A program made the position numbers and the translations under genes. DNA of 64,000 nt from Gaiellasilicea sp963761905 (GTDB lineage: Bacteria; Actinomycetota; Thermoleophilia; Gaiellales; Gaiellaceae): positions 310,001 through 374,000 of the forward strand of contig CAVXIQ010000006.1 in assembly GCA_963761905.1 (NCBI GenBank). Direction: 5' to 3'. The notes under the pieces were generated by a model. That model saw nothing but the letters and a program-made list of their open reading frames with translations, had not been told where the DNA came from and made no database searches. This document shows positions 32,422-41,131 of this stretch, piece after piece (the stretch's first letter is position 1; every line of letters starts with the position of its first letter).

Positions 32422-33320
32422 TAGGCCACCTCCGCCTTGCCGAACAGGAGCCGCTGGATCAGGGTGAGCGTGAAGATCAGGACGAAGAGCGCAGTCCCGA
32501 TCGCGGCGGCGTAGCCGAAGTTCACGTCCTTGATCGCCGTTTGGTAGAGGTAGAGCACGACCGTCAGGGTCGAGTAGTTCGGCCCGCCCGAGCCGCCGGA
32601 GGCAATGTAGGCCTGGTCGAACAATTTCATCGCGCCGATGATCGAGACGACCGAGACGAAGAAGTGCGCCGGCTTGAGCAGGGGGAACGTGATCTTCCAG
32701 AACGTTCGCCAGAAGCCGGCGCCGTCGATCGCGGCGGCCTCGTAGACGTCCGTCGGGATCGCCTGGAGCGCGGCGAGGTAGAAGAGCATCATCGTCCCCG
32801 ACGTCGTCCATGCGTTCAAGCCGACGAGCGACCAGAGCGCCGTGTCGGAGTCGCCGAACCACGGTCGCTGGCCGCCGACGATCGAGTTCAGGAGCCCGTC
32901 GGCCGAAAGGATGTAGAGCGCGATCGCCGTGATCGCGGCGGAAGAGGCGAGCGAGGGGAAATAGAACGCCGAGCGGAAGAACGTGCGCCCCCGGATCCCG
33001 GCGTTGACGATCACCGCCACCGACAGCCCGAGTGCCATCTGAATCGGGACGACGGCCGCCGTGTAGAGCAGCGTGTTCTTGAGTCCCCTCCAGAACAGCT
33101 CGTCGTCGAGCAGCGTGCGGTAGTTCTCGAGCCCGAGCGTCTCGATCTTGCCGAACACGCCCCAGTCGAAGCGGCTGATGTAGAGCGCGTAGAAGAACGG
33201 GTAGATGAAGAACGTCAGGAAGACGGCCATCGGGATCAGCACGAACCCGTAGCCGACGAGCGCCTCGCGCAAGCGCGCGTTGCCGGTACTGCCCCGCCCA
33301 CGCCTCGCCATCGTCGCCAT
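32421..33320 (-). CDS. Carbohydrate ABC transporter permease (MalF type)
   Basis: 299 residues. First helix VGYGFVLIPMAVFLTFFIYP, six helices in all, and the EAA loop as YEAAAIDGAGFWRTFWKITFPL. It lacks the large periplasmic loop of enterobacterial MalF, as is normal for this subfamily. It lies between the binding-protein gene (78 bases upstream) and the MalG-type permease (one-base overlap). Confidence 0.93.
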   Translation of the reverse strand: MATMARRGRGSTGNARLREALVGYGFVLIPMAVFLTFFIYPFFYALYISRFDWGVFGKIETLGLENYRTLLDDELFWRGLKNTLLYTAAVVPIQMALGLSVAVIVNAGIRGRTFFRSAFYFPSLASSAAITAIALYILSADGLLNSIVGGQRPWFGDSDTALWSLVGLNAWTTSGTMMLFYLAALQAIPTDVYEAAAIDGAGFWRTFWKITFPLLKPAHFFVSVVSIIGAMKLFDQAYIASGGSGGPNYSTLTVVLYLYQTAIKDVNFGYAAAIGTALFVLIFTLTLIQRLLFGKAEVA

Positions 33321-33398
33321 CTGCCCTCTGCTTTCGCTCGAGGTCGGGTCGCGTCCCGACGCCCGGTTCGGTCGTCGGGACGCAACCCTTCTAGGGAA

Positions 33399-34637
33399 CT
33401 ACTTCAGGGCGTCGTTCGAGACCTTCTCGACCTTGACGAGCATCGCCTTCACGCTCTGCTTGCGCTCGATCACCGCCGAGAGCTCGTTGTTCGCGGTGTC
33501 GATCACCTTCGAGAACGTGGGGGCGAACTGCCACGGCCGTGCGGACGGTGCGGCGGCGATGAAGTTCTGCCGGCCGGCCGGGGCACGGACATCCCTGCGC
33601 GACGGAAGCGCGAGCCCCTTGGACGTCCAGGTCTTCATCCCCGGCTGCCCGACGAGGTAGCGGATCAGCTGCCAGGCAGCGTCCTTGTTCTTCGCGTCGC
33701 GGGCCATCGAGTAGCTGACGGTGAACGCGAGGTTCCCCTCCTGCTTGCCTCGGATCATCTTGTTCACGGTGAAGCGGACGTTCGGGAACGACTCGGCCAT
33801 GAACGGCACGACCCAGTTGCCCTCGAAGACGATCGCGGCCTTCTCCTTGCCGAGCGCCTCCCCGCACCAGCCGACGCCGAGCTGGGCCGGCGTGCCGGCG
33901 AGACCCTGGTTGATCAGGGTCACGTACCACTCGGCCGCCCGTTGCACGGCGGGGGTGTTCACGGTCGACTTCGTCTTGGTGGCGTTCAGGAACGTGCCGC
34001 CGTTCTGGTAGACGAACGCGAGCATCCGGTCCCAGCTCGGCGAGAGGCAGATCGGCCGGCCACCGGGAACCTTGGACTGGAGCTTCCGCGCGGCGGCTCG
34101 AAGCTCGTCCCACGTCTTGGGCGCCTTCACCCCCGCCGCGGCCAGGAGCCGGTTGTTCGTCTCCATCGCGAGCGGCGACCAGTCCTTCGGGAAGCCGTAG
34201 ATCTTGCCGTCAGGCCCCTTGAACCCGTTCAGGAGCGACGTATAGAAGGCTTCCTTCTTCAGCTTGCTCTGCGAGATGTAGGTATCGAGCGGGAAGAGCA
34301 CCCTTTGCTTGATCCAGTCCGGCGCGACGTTCGAATCGACGTACAGCACGTCCGGCGGATTGCGAGCGGCAAACCTCGCCAACATCGCGGCGGTGAAGTC
34401 TCCCGAGATCGGCGCGTAGTTCACCTTCACCGACGGGAACGTCCGCTCGAAGCCACGAATCACTTCCTTGAGCAGCTTGGTCTCGGTCGGAGACGAGGCC
34501 CAACCCGAAAGCGTGACCTCCCCCGAGGCCTGCGACCTCGTCGTCTTGTCGGTGACTCCCTGGCTCGTGCTGGCCGCGAACCCCGCAACGAGCACGAGTC
34601 CGAGGAGCAGAGCCGGGAGTAGGAGCCTGTTTCGCAT
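33399..34637 (-). CDS. Extracellular solute-binding protein of the carbohydrate ABC importer
   Basis: 412 residues from ATG 34637 with a GGGGG ribosome site. A signal peptide (LLLPALLLGLVLVAGFAAS) is present, but the cleavage region has no Cys, so it does not look like a lipoprotein. The fold is family 1 sugar-binding (ISGDFTAAMLARFAARNPPDVLYVDS, KIYGFPKDWSPLAMETN). It would capture a sugar or oligosaccharide for the permeases downstream. The divergent debranching-type enzyme hints at malto-oligosaccharide or glycogen-derived sugars. A LacI-type palindrome lies about 50 bases upstream. Confidence 0.9.
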   Translation of the reverse strand: MRNRLLLPALLLGLVLVAGFAASTSQGVTDKTTRSQASGEVTLSGWASSPTETKLLKEVIRGFERTFPSVKVNYAPISGDFTAAMLARFAARNPPDVLYVDSNVAPDWIKQRVLFPLDTYISQSKLKKEAFYTSLLNGFKGPDGKIYGFPKDWSPLAMETNNRLLAAAGVKAPKTWDELRAAARKLQSKVPGGRPICLSPSWDRMLAFVYQNGGTFLNATKTKSTVNTPAVQRAAEWYVTLINQGLAGTPAQLGVGWCGEALGKEKAAIVFEGNWVVPFMAESFPNVRFTVNKMIRGKQEGNLAFTVSYSMARDAKNKDAAWQLIRYLVGQPGMKTWTSKGLALPSRRDVRAPAGRQNFIAAAPSARPWQFAPTFSKVIDTANNELSAVIERKQSVKAMLVKVEKVSNDALK

Positions 34638-34685
34638 CTCGTGAACCCCCTTTTTGGCTCCCGCCGAGCGAGAAGCCAATCGTGT

Positions 34686-34695
34686 GAACCGGTTC
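34686..34695. promoter_or_regulatory. LacI-type operator candidate upstream of the binding-protein gene
   Basis: GAACCGGTTC, a perfect 10-bp palindrome within TGTGAACCGGTTCCA, which resembles the AACCGGTT core of LacI/GalR-family operators. It lies about 50 bases before ATG 34637. No LacI-type gene is in the window. Confidence 0.55.
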
Positions 34696-34716
34696 CAGGC
34701 TTGTCGCCACGAAGTA

Positions 34717-34734
34717 TTTACCGTGGGCGGTAAA
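34717..34734. promoter_or_regulatory. Inverted repeat TTTACCG-TGGG-CGGTAAA between divergent sugar genes
   Basis: Seven perfect base pairs around four bases, midway between the binding-protein gene and the debranching-type gene. It is probably a second operator able to affect both directions. Confidence 0.55.
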
Positions 34735-34762
34735 GCAAACGAGCTCGCGCTCGGGGGTCGGT

Positions 34763-34802
34763 TATCCTCGGCGCCGTGCGGGCCGCTCGAGTCGTCGCGT
34801 AG
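34763..34802 (+). promoter_or_regulatory. -10 box and possible 8-codon leader ORF before the debranching-type gene
   Basis: TATCCT (34763-34768) is followed after seven bases by GTG 34776, which opens VRAARVVA and a TAG at 34800-34802 directly touching GTG 34803 of the main gene in the same frame. This allows termination-reinitiation (TAGGTG). Alternatively the TAG is a sequencing error and the enzyme starts at 34776. Confidence 0.4.
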
Positions 34803-36879
34803 GTGCAGGTCACCGTCCTCGCGGGCTCGACCTTCTGCATCTCGGACGACCGAGGCGACATCTGCGTCGGCCTCGAAGGGCTCTTCGCCGAGGACACGCG
34901 GCACCTCTCGCGCCTCGCGCTCCGGCTCGCCGGCAAGCCGTTGCTGCCCCTGACGAGCCGGCTGCTCGAGTCATTCGAGGCCAGCTTCGTGCTGCGAAAC
35001 CCGGTCGTCGCGGGGCTCGGGCACGACGAGGTCGCGATCCTCCGCCGACGGACCGTCGCCGGTGGGCTCGAGGAGCGAATCGAGCTACGGAACCTCTCTC
35101 GGCGCGAGCTCTCGTTCCCGCTCGACCTCGAGCTGGCGAGCGACTTCGCCGACATCTTCACGGTCAAGGAGAACGATCCGGAGCTCGACCGGCCGGAGAG
35201 ACCGCGACCGCTTCCGCAAGCGGCGCCCGCGGCGGTCGAGGAACGCGGTCGAACACTTCGTTTCTCGGATCGAGAGCCCTCAGAAGCGGAGCTGCGTGCG
35301 GAGACGCAGGTCGTGCTCTCGCAAGCCGGCGAGATGGGTGAGACGGGCATCCGCTACGACGTGCGCCTTGCACCCGGCGCGGGCTGGACGCTCGTGTTGC
35401 AGGTCGTTCCGTCCTCCGGTTTCAGGATCGGCGCGCCAGAGGAGGCGGCTCCGGCGATCGCGGCGGAGCGCGCTCGCGTCTCCGGCTCGCTGGCGCGGTG
35501 GCGCGCCGGTCTCCCGACGCTCGAGACGGGCTGGACGCAACTCGAGCGGAGCTACCGTCAGGCGGTTATCGATATCGCCGCCCTGCGGATGCCCTTCGGC
35601 GCGAGCGGAGAGCTGATCGCGGCCGGCCTGCCGTGGTTCATGACGGTCTTCGGCCGCGACACCCTGATCGCGAGCCTCCAGACGCTGCCGCTGGGCTCGG
35701 AGCTCTCGCGCGCCGGGCTGCGCTGCCTCGCCGCGCTCCAGGCCGTCGAAGACGATCCCTCCATCGACGCCGAGCCCGGCAAGATCGTGCACGAGCTGCG
35801 GCGCGGCAAGGCGGCGGAACGCTGGTTCGGCCGCTACTACGGAACCGTCGACGCGACGCCTCTCTTCCTCGTTCTGCTCTCCGAGCACTGGCGCTGGACC
35901 GGCGACGACGCCCTGGTCGACGAGCTTCGCGGCAACGCGATCCGGGCGCTCGACTGGATCGAGGGCGCCGACCGCGACGGCGACGGCTTCGTCGAGTTCG
36001 AACGGAGAAACGACCGCGGGATCGAGAACCAGACCTGGAAGGACTCGCACGACTCGCAGCTCTTCCATGACGGGACGATCGCGCGCGGAGCGATCGCGGC
36101 GGCCGAGGTGCAGGGCTACGTCTACGACGCGAAGCTGCGAACCGCCGAGCTGGCGCGCGCCGTCTGGGGCGACCCCGCGCTCGCGGAGCGCCTGGAGCGA
36201 GAGGCGGCGACGTTGCGCGAGCGGTTCGACACGGCGTTCTGGTGCGAGCGCGGAACGGACCACGACCTATGCGCTCGCCCTCGACGGCGAGAAGCGCCAG
36301 GTCGACTCGCTCACGTCGAACATCGGCCACCTGCTGTGGAGCGGAATCGTCCCCGAGGCACGAATCCCGACGCTCGCCGGCCAGCTGCTCGGACCGGAGC
36401 TCTGGTCTGGGTGGGGCGTTCGGACGATGGCCTCGGGCGACGCCGGCTACAACCCGCTCGCCTACCACGACGGCACGGTCTGGCCGCACGACAACTCGTT
36501 GATCGCCTGGGGACTCGCGCGCTCCGGGCGCCGCGAGGAGATGCTCCAGATCCTGCGCGCTCAGCTCGAGGCGAGCTCCTACTTCGACTATCAGCTCCCC
36601 GAGGTCTTCGCCGGCTTCTCCCGCGCCGACATCGGACATCCCGTCGTGTATCCGACCGCCTCGAGGCCGCAGGCGTGGGCGGCCGGGACGGTGATCCTGC
36701 TCCTGCGCCTCCTCCTCGAGCTCGAGCCAGACCCGGCGGGCGGCGCGCTCGTCACGCATGCCTCGGCGGGCCTCCCGGACTGGGCCGGAAGGGTCGAGCT
36801 GGCCGGAATCCCGGCGCTCGGCGCCACCTGGACGGCGACCGCGGACGCCGACGGCGTGCGCGTCGAGCGAGACTCCTAG
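34803..36879 (+). CDS. Amylo-alpha-1,6-glucosidase / glycogen-debranching-type enzyme, frameshifted
   Basis: About 692 residues in two frames. The N-terminal bacterial debranching domain (TFCISDDRGDI, GLFAEDTRHLSRL, about 5-190) is followed by an (alpha/alpha)6 barrel with AAGLPWFMTVFGRDTLIAS, GRYYGTVDATPLFL and RGIENQTWKDSHDS. Near 36250-36270 the frame changes; the rest (DGEKRQVDSLTSNIGHLLWSG, YNPLAYHDGTVWPHDNSLIAWGLAR) continues the same barrel. Total length 3n+1 fits one extra base. Such enzymes act on alpha-1,6 linkages or related gluco-oligosaccharides. Divergent from the sugar importer with shared operators, so probably co-regulated. Confidence 0.86.
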
Positions 36880-36975
36880 CGGGCGCTCGTCGACAGGGCT
36901 TGAACCGCTTCAGGAGGTGTGGTTTGGTACGAGTCCACATCCACACCGAGTCTGCGGCAGATAGGAAGTCGACTC

Positions 36976-38280
36976 ATGGCCTGGCTGGGTTGGGAGAGTC
37001 TCGGGGGTACGCTCACGTCCGGTCCGGGGGTCAGCTCGTGGAGCTCGGGCCGCCTCGACGTCTTCGTCCGCGGAACCGACAGCGCCCTCTGGCACAAGTG
37101 GTTCCAGAACGGCTGGAGCGGCTGGGAGAATCTCGGCGGGGTCCTGACCTCGTCGCCCGCGGCCGAGTCCTGGGGCTCGGGGCGGATCGACGTCTTCGCC
37201 CGCGGGACGAACAGCGCCCTCTGGCACAAGTGGTTCCAGAACGGCTGGAGCGGCTGGGAGAGCCTCGGCGGGGTCCTGACCTCGGAACCGGCCGTGTGCT
37301 CGTGGAGCTCGGGCCGCCTCGACGTCTTCGTCCGCGGAACCGACAGCGCCCTCTGGCACAAGTGGTTCCAGAACGGCTGGAGCGGCTGGGAGAGCCTGGG
37401 CGGGGTGCTCACCTCCGGCCCCGCGGCCGTCTCGTGGAGCTCGGGCCGGATCGACGTCTTCGCCGTCGGCACCGACAGCGCCCTCTGGCACAAGTGGTTC
37501 CAGAACGGCTGGAGCGGCTGGGAGAACCTCGGCGGCGTGTTGACCTCGACGCCGGCGGTCTCCTCGTGGGGCTCCGGCAGGCTGGACGTCTTTGCCGCCG
37601 GAACCGACAGCCGAATGTGGCACAAGTGGTTCCAGAACGGCTGGAGCGGCTGGGAGAACCTCGGCGGCCTGCTGACGAGCGCGCCCGCTGCGGTCTCGTG
37701 GGGGCCCAACCGGATCGACACGTTCGTCATGGGCACGGACAGCGCGCTCTGGCACAAGTGGTGGGCGCTCGTCCCGACGGTTCGCCTGCACGCGAAGGTA
37801 CTGACCGCACCGACCGTGACGGTCAACACGATGGTGCAGCGGATGCGAGACGTCTACGGGCCCGCCGGGATCAGGGTCGAGCTGGCCTCGACCGAGAACC
37901 TGAACTTCCCGGCACTCAACGACGTCGACGTCGGCGCCTGCACGCTCGGTGTCACGACCGCGGAGCAGAACCAGCTCTTCGGCAACCGCAACAACGCAGG
38001 CGCGAACGACGTCGTCGTCTACTTCGTTCGCTCGACCGTCCCGCCGTTCAACGGCTGCGCCGCCCATCCGGCGGGGCGGCCGAGCGCAGTCGTTGCGCAG
38101 GGTGCGACCCAGTGGACGCTCGCGCACGAGGTCGGACACGTGCTCGGACTCCGCCACGTCAACGACAACAACCGCCTGATGACCGGGAATGGAACCGGCA
38201 ACATCACGAATCCGCCGCCCGATCTCGCCGGGACCGAGGTCTCGACGATGCTCGCCAGCGCGTTCACGATCGATCTCTAG
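36976..38280 (+). CDS. DUF346-repeat protein fused to a metzincin-type metalloprotease
   Basis: 434 residues from ATG 36976. Residues about 6-269 are six 44-residue repeats (pattern LGG.LTS.PA..SWG.GR.DVF..GTDSALWHKW) of the DUF346/PLL beta-propeller type, probably a carbohydrate- or surface-binding propeller. The C-terminal 160 residues hold HEVGHVLGLRH, a full HExxHxxGxxH zinc site, and LMTG as Met-turn. Two Cys are in the protease part. There is no signal peptide at this start or at the earlier ATG 36919, which is unexpected for a binding-plus-protease architecture. The HEAT gene follows after nine bases. Confidence 0.82.
   Translation: MAWLGWESLGGTLTSGPGVSSWSSGRLDVFVRGTDSALWHKWFQNGWSGWENLGGVLTSSPAAESWGSGRIDVFARGTNSALWHKWFQNGWSGWESLGGVLTSEPAVCSWSSGRLDVFVRGTDSALWHKWFQNGWSGWESLGGVLTSGPAAVSWSSGRIDVFAVGTDSALWHKWFQNGWSGWENLGGVLTSTPAVSSWGSGRLDVFAAGTDSRMWHKWFQNGWSGWENLGGLLTSAPAAVSWGPNRIDTFVMGTDSALWHKWWALVPTVRLHAKVLTAPTVTVNTMVQRMRDVYGPAGIRVELASTENLNFPALNDVDVGACTLGVTTAEQNQLFGNRNNAGANDVVVYFVRSTVPPFNGCAAHPAGRPSAVVAQGATQWTLAHEVGHVLGLRHVNDNNRLMTGNGTGNITNPPPDLAGTEVSTMLASAFTIDL
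36991..37782 (+). repeat. Six exact-period 132-bp tandem repeats inside the DUF346-metalloprotease gene
   Basis: Units begin at 36991, 37123, 37255, 37387, 37519 and 37651, always 132 bp (44 codons) apart. The block CTGGCACAAGTGGTTCCAG recurs unchanged in units 1-4, with near-identical flanks, so the array expanded recently or is homogenised by conversion. Confidence 0.9.
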
Positions 38281-38289
38281 GGGGCGACG

Positions 38290-38847
38290 ATGGCTGTGAC
38301 CATGAAGGAAGTCAGGGCTGCACTCGATCCGGAGGAGCCGAACTACGAGAAGGCTGCGAAGCTGGGCGCGCCGGCGCTCCCGCACCTCGAGCGGCTGGTG
38401 CGCTCCGACGACACCATGCTCGCCTCCAAGGCAACGTACCTTGCGAGCCTGATCAAGGGCGGAAAGTCGATGGACATCGTCGCGACGGCCGCTCGGAGCG
38501 ACGATCCGGCAGTCCGGGTTGCCGCGGCAGCAGCGGCCTCGAACCTCACGGCCGCCGGCGCGAGCCCGATCCTCGAGGAGCTCGTCGGCGACTCCGATCC
38601 CGGCGTACGCAAGGTCGCCCGAGGGTCGGTGCCGACGAAGCCGACGGCCGCGCTGACCGCGAAGCTCGAGGATCTCGGCGACGAGACCGAAGGCGACGCC
38701 GCCGCGCCGGCCGAGGCCGAACGGGCCATCAGCATGGGCACCATGCCGGGTGAAGCCGAGAACGAGCCAGGCGCCGTCGGGTCGACGATGCCCGGCGAGC
38801 AGGCGGGCGGCATGCCTGGAGAGCAGCAGAAGATGCCCGGCGAATGA
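38290..38847 (+). CDS. HEAT-repeat protein with C-terminal MPGE-repeat tail
   Basis: 185 residues. The first 125 are alpha-helical HEAT-like repeats (LGAPALPHLERLVRSDDTML, SDDPAVRVAAAAAASNL, DSDPGVRKVARGSV). The last 60 are low-complexity, with MPGE four times (TMPGEAENE, STMPGEQAG, GMPGEQQ, KMPGE at the end). No signal peptide. It starts nine bases after the protease stop with GGGGCGACG as ribosome site, so the two genes form one unit; a terminator follows immediately. The tail could be an interaction or cleavage tag. That is speculation. Confidence 0.75.
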   Translation: MAVTMKEVRAALDPEEPNYEKAAKLGAPALPHLERLVRSDDTMLASKATYLASLIKGGKSMDIVATAARSDDPAVRVAAAAAASNLTAAGASPILEELVGDSDPGVRKVARGSVPTKPTAALTAKLEDLGDETEGDAAAPAEAERAISMGTMPGEAENEPGAVGSTMPGEQAGGMPGEQQKMPGE

Positions 38848-38849
38848 CA

Positions 38850-38873
38850 GAGGGCCGGCTTTCGCCGGCCCTC
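38850..38873 (+). terminator. Terminator of the DUF346-protease / HEAT unit
   Basis: A perfect 10-bp stem (GAGGGCCGGC with complement) closed by TTTC, two bases after the HEAT gene stop. A second small hairpin (GCCCGGC-TTT-GCCGGGC) is at 38915-38931. Confidence 0.8.
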
Positions 38874-38980
38874 CTGGTTCTTCCTGAGCCCGAGAGCTCA
38901 GTGTCGCGGGCGGAGCCCGGCTTTGCCGGGCGGGAGCCCAAACCCCGCTCCTCGACGCGGCTGCGAAGAAGAAGGGGGCT

Positions 38981-39007
38981 CACGGGGGAAACATGGTTTC
39001 CCCCGTG
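38981..39007 (-). terminator. groEL terminator
   Basis: A perfect 12-bp stem (CACGGGGGAAAC with GTTTCCCCCGTG) around three bases, four bases beyond the groEL stop. On the minus strand it is followed by a pyrimidine-rich AGCCCCCTTCTTCTTC. Confidence 0.82.
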
Positions 39008-39011
39008 CTCC

Positions 39012-40646
39012 TTACATCATCCCGCCCATGCCGCCCATGTCGGGCATGCCGCCGCCCGCGCCGGCGCCGGCCTTCTCGGGAGCCTCGGCGACGATCGCCT
39101 CGGTGGTGAGGATGTTCTTCGCGATCGAGGCTGCGTTCTGCAGCGCCGAGCGCGTGACCATCGTCGGATCGATGATCCCGGCCTTGACCAGGTCCTCGAC
39201 CTCGCCCGTGTCGACGTTCAGGCCCTGGCCCTTCTTGGCGCCGCGAACCTGGTTGACGACGACCGAGCCCTCGAGCCCGGCGTTGGTGGCGAGCTGGCGG
39301 AGCGGCTCCTCGAGCGCGCGGCGGATGATCTGCGCACCCGTCTTCTCGTCGCCCTCGAGCTCGTCGAGCTTGATCGAGTCGATCGCGTTGATCAGCGCCA
39401 CACCGCCACCCGGGACGATGCCCTCCTCGAGGGCCGCGCGGGTCGCCTGCAGCGCGTCCTCGACGCGGTGCTTCTTCTCCTTCATCTCGGTCTCGGTCGC
39501 AGCGCCCACCTTGACGACGGCGACGCCGCCGGCGAGCTTCGCGAGGCGCTCCTGGAGCTTCTCGCGGTCGAAGTCGGAGTCGGTGTTCTCGACCTCCGCC
39601 TTCAGCTGCTTGATCCGGGACTTGATCCCCTCGGCGTCACCGGCGCCGTCGATGATCGTGGTCGAGTCCTTGTCGATCACGACGCGACGGGCCTTGCCGA
39701 GCTGCGCGATCTTCGTGTTCTCGAGCTTGAGGCCCATCTCCTCGGTGATCACCTCGGCGCCCGTGAGGATCGCGATGTCCTCGAGCATCCGCTTGCGGCG
39801 ATCGCCGAAGCCCGGCGCCTTGACGGCGACGGCGGTGAAGGTGCCGCGGAGCTTGTTGACGACGATCGTCGCGAGCGACTCGCCCTCGACGTCCTCCGCC
39901 ACGATCAGCAGCGGGCGACCGGCCTGGATGACCTGCTCGAGCACCGGCAGGACGTCCTTGACGGCCCCGATCTTCTGGTTCGCGACCAGGATGTACGGGT
40001 CGTCGAGCACGGCCTCCATGCGCTCGGCGTCGGTGATCATGTACGGCGAGAGGTAGCCCTTGTCGAACTGCATCCCCTCGGTGAACTCGAGCTCGAGGCC
40101 GAACGTCTGGCCCTCCTCGACGTTCACGACGCCGTCCTTGCCGACCTTCTCGATCGCGTCCGCGATCACGTCGCCGATCTCCCGCTCGCGCGAGGAGATG
40201 GTGGCGACCCGGGCGATGTCCTCCTTGCCGGACACCTCCGTCGAGCCCTTCTTCAGCTCCTCGACGACCTGCAGAACAGCCTGCTCGATCCCGCGCTTCA
40301 ACCCCATCGGGTTGGCGCCGGCGGCAACGTTCTTCAGGCCTTCGCGGACGATCGCCTGGGCGAGCACGGTCGCCGTCGTGGTGCCGTCGCCGGCGACGTC
40401 GTTCGTCGCCGTGGCCACCTCGCGGACGAGCTGCGCGCCCTGGTTCTCGAACGGATCCTCGACCTCGATCTCACGAGCGATCGTGACGCCGTCGTTCGTG
40501 ATCGTCGGGGCGCCGAACTTCTTGTCCAGGACGACGTAGCGTCCCTTCGGCCCGAGCGTCACCTTGACCGCGTCGGCGAGGATGTTGACGCCGCGCTCGA
40601 GCGAGCGGCGCGCGTCCTCGTTGAACTTGAGCTCCTTGTGAGCCAT
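39012..40646 (-). CDS. groEL: Chaperonin GroEL (Hsp60)
   Basis: 544 residues of standard GroEL: AHKELKFNEDARRSLERGVN start, VTLGPKGRYVVLDKKFGAP, the ATPase block GDGTTTATVLAQAI, and the Gly-Met-rich C-terminus (PDMGGMGGMM) usual for folding chaperonins. It forms the double-ring ATP-driven folding chamber with GroES. It is 41 bases downstream of groES and shares its CIRCE-controlled promoter. Confidence 0.98.
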   Translation of the reverse strand: MAHKELKFNEDARRSLERGVNILADAVKVTLGPKGRYVVLDKKFGAPTITNDGVTIAREIEVEDPFENQGAQLVREVATATNDVAGDGTTTATVLAQAIVREGLKNVAAGANPMGLKRGIEQAVLQVVEELKKGSTEVSGKEDIARVATISSREREIGDVIADAIEKVGKDGVVNVEEGQTFGLELEFTEGMQFDKGYLSPYMITDAERMEAVLDDPYILVANQKIGAVKDVLPVLEQVIQAGRPLLIVAEDVEGESLATIVVNKLRGTFTAVAVKAPGFGDRRKRMLEDIAILTGAEVITEEMGLKLENTKIAQLGKARRVVIDKDSTTIIDGAGDAEGIKSRIKQLKAEVENTDSDFDREKLQERLAKLAGGVAVVKVGAATETEMKEKKHRVEDALQATRAALEEGIVPGGGVALINAIDSIKLDELEGDEKTGAQIIRRALEEPLRQLATNAGLEGSVVVNQVRGAKKGQGLNVDTGEVEDLVKAGIIDPTMVTRSALQNAASIAKNILTTEAIVAEAPEKAGAGAGGGMPDMGGMGGMM

Positions 40647-40687
40647 ATCTGAGTTCCTCTCTGTTTCTTCCTAGAGCTGGGCAGTTC

Positions 40688-40993
40688 CTAGACGGCGGCG
40701 CGGTCGCCGACGACCTTGGCCAGGACGTCCGACTCGCGCAGGATCAGCACGTCGTCCGTGCCGACCTTGATCTCGGTGCCGCCGTACTTGGAGAAGATGA
40801 TCTCGTCACCCTCCTCGACGTCCATCTTGATGTACTCGCCGTCCTCGTCGCGAGGGCCGGGGCCGACTGCCAGGACGCGGCCGCGCTGCGGCTTCTCCTT
40901 GGCGGTGTCGGGCAGCACGATGCCGCTGATCGTGACTTCTTCCTCTTCGAGGATCTCCACGATCAGACGGTCACCAAGAGGCTGCAGGTTCAT
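40688..40993 (-). CDS. groES: Co-chaperonin GroES (Hsp10)
   Basis: 101 residues from ATG 40993, chosen over longer frames because AGGAGG precedes it and MNLQPLGDRLIVEI is the standard N-terminus. The mobile loop (EEEVTISGIVLPDTAKEKPQRG) and the roof and DVLAKV end are present. It caps GroEL. First gene of the groES-groEL operon under a CIRCE element. Confidence 0.97.
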   Translation of the reverse strand: MNLQPLGDRLIVEILEEEEVTISGIVLPDTAKEKPQRGRVLAVGPGPRDEDGEYIKMDVEEGDEIIFSKYGGTEIKVGTDDVLILRESDVLAKVVGDRAAV

Positions 40994-41028
40994 ATGGTGC
41001 CTCCTTGAATCAGACTTTGTGACACGAC

Positions 41029-41055
41029 CTGGCACTCTCAGCTTTCGAGTGCCAG
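41029..41055 (-). promoter_or_regulatory. CIRCE operator (HrcA site) of groES-groEL
   Basis: CTGGCACTC-N9-GAGTGCCAG: a perfect 9-bp inverted repeat with the exact 9-base CIRCE spacing. The outer bases differ from the TTAGCACTC consensus by CTG for TTA on both arms, keeping symmetry. It starts four bases after the -10 box, so HrcA binding would block initiation. Confidence 0.92.
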
Positions 41056-41059
41056 GGCG

Positions 41060-41087
41060 ATAGTATCAGGGTTCAAGCCAGGAGCAA
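41060..41087 (-). promoter_or_regulatory. groES-groEL promoter
   Basis: On the minus strand TTGCTC (41087-41082), a 16-base spacer and TACTAT (41065-41060), a sigma-70/SigA-like promoter directly upstream of CIRCE. Confidence 0.65.
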
Positions 41088-41131
41088 GGGATCCACCGCC
41101 ACCTTCTTGCAGCCTGTGTTACAAGAGAGGG

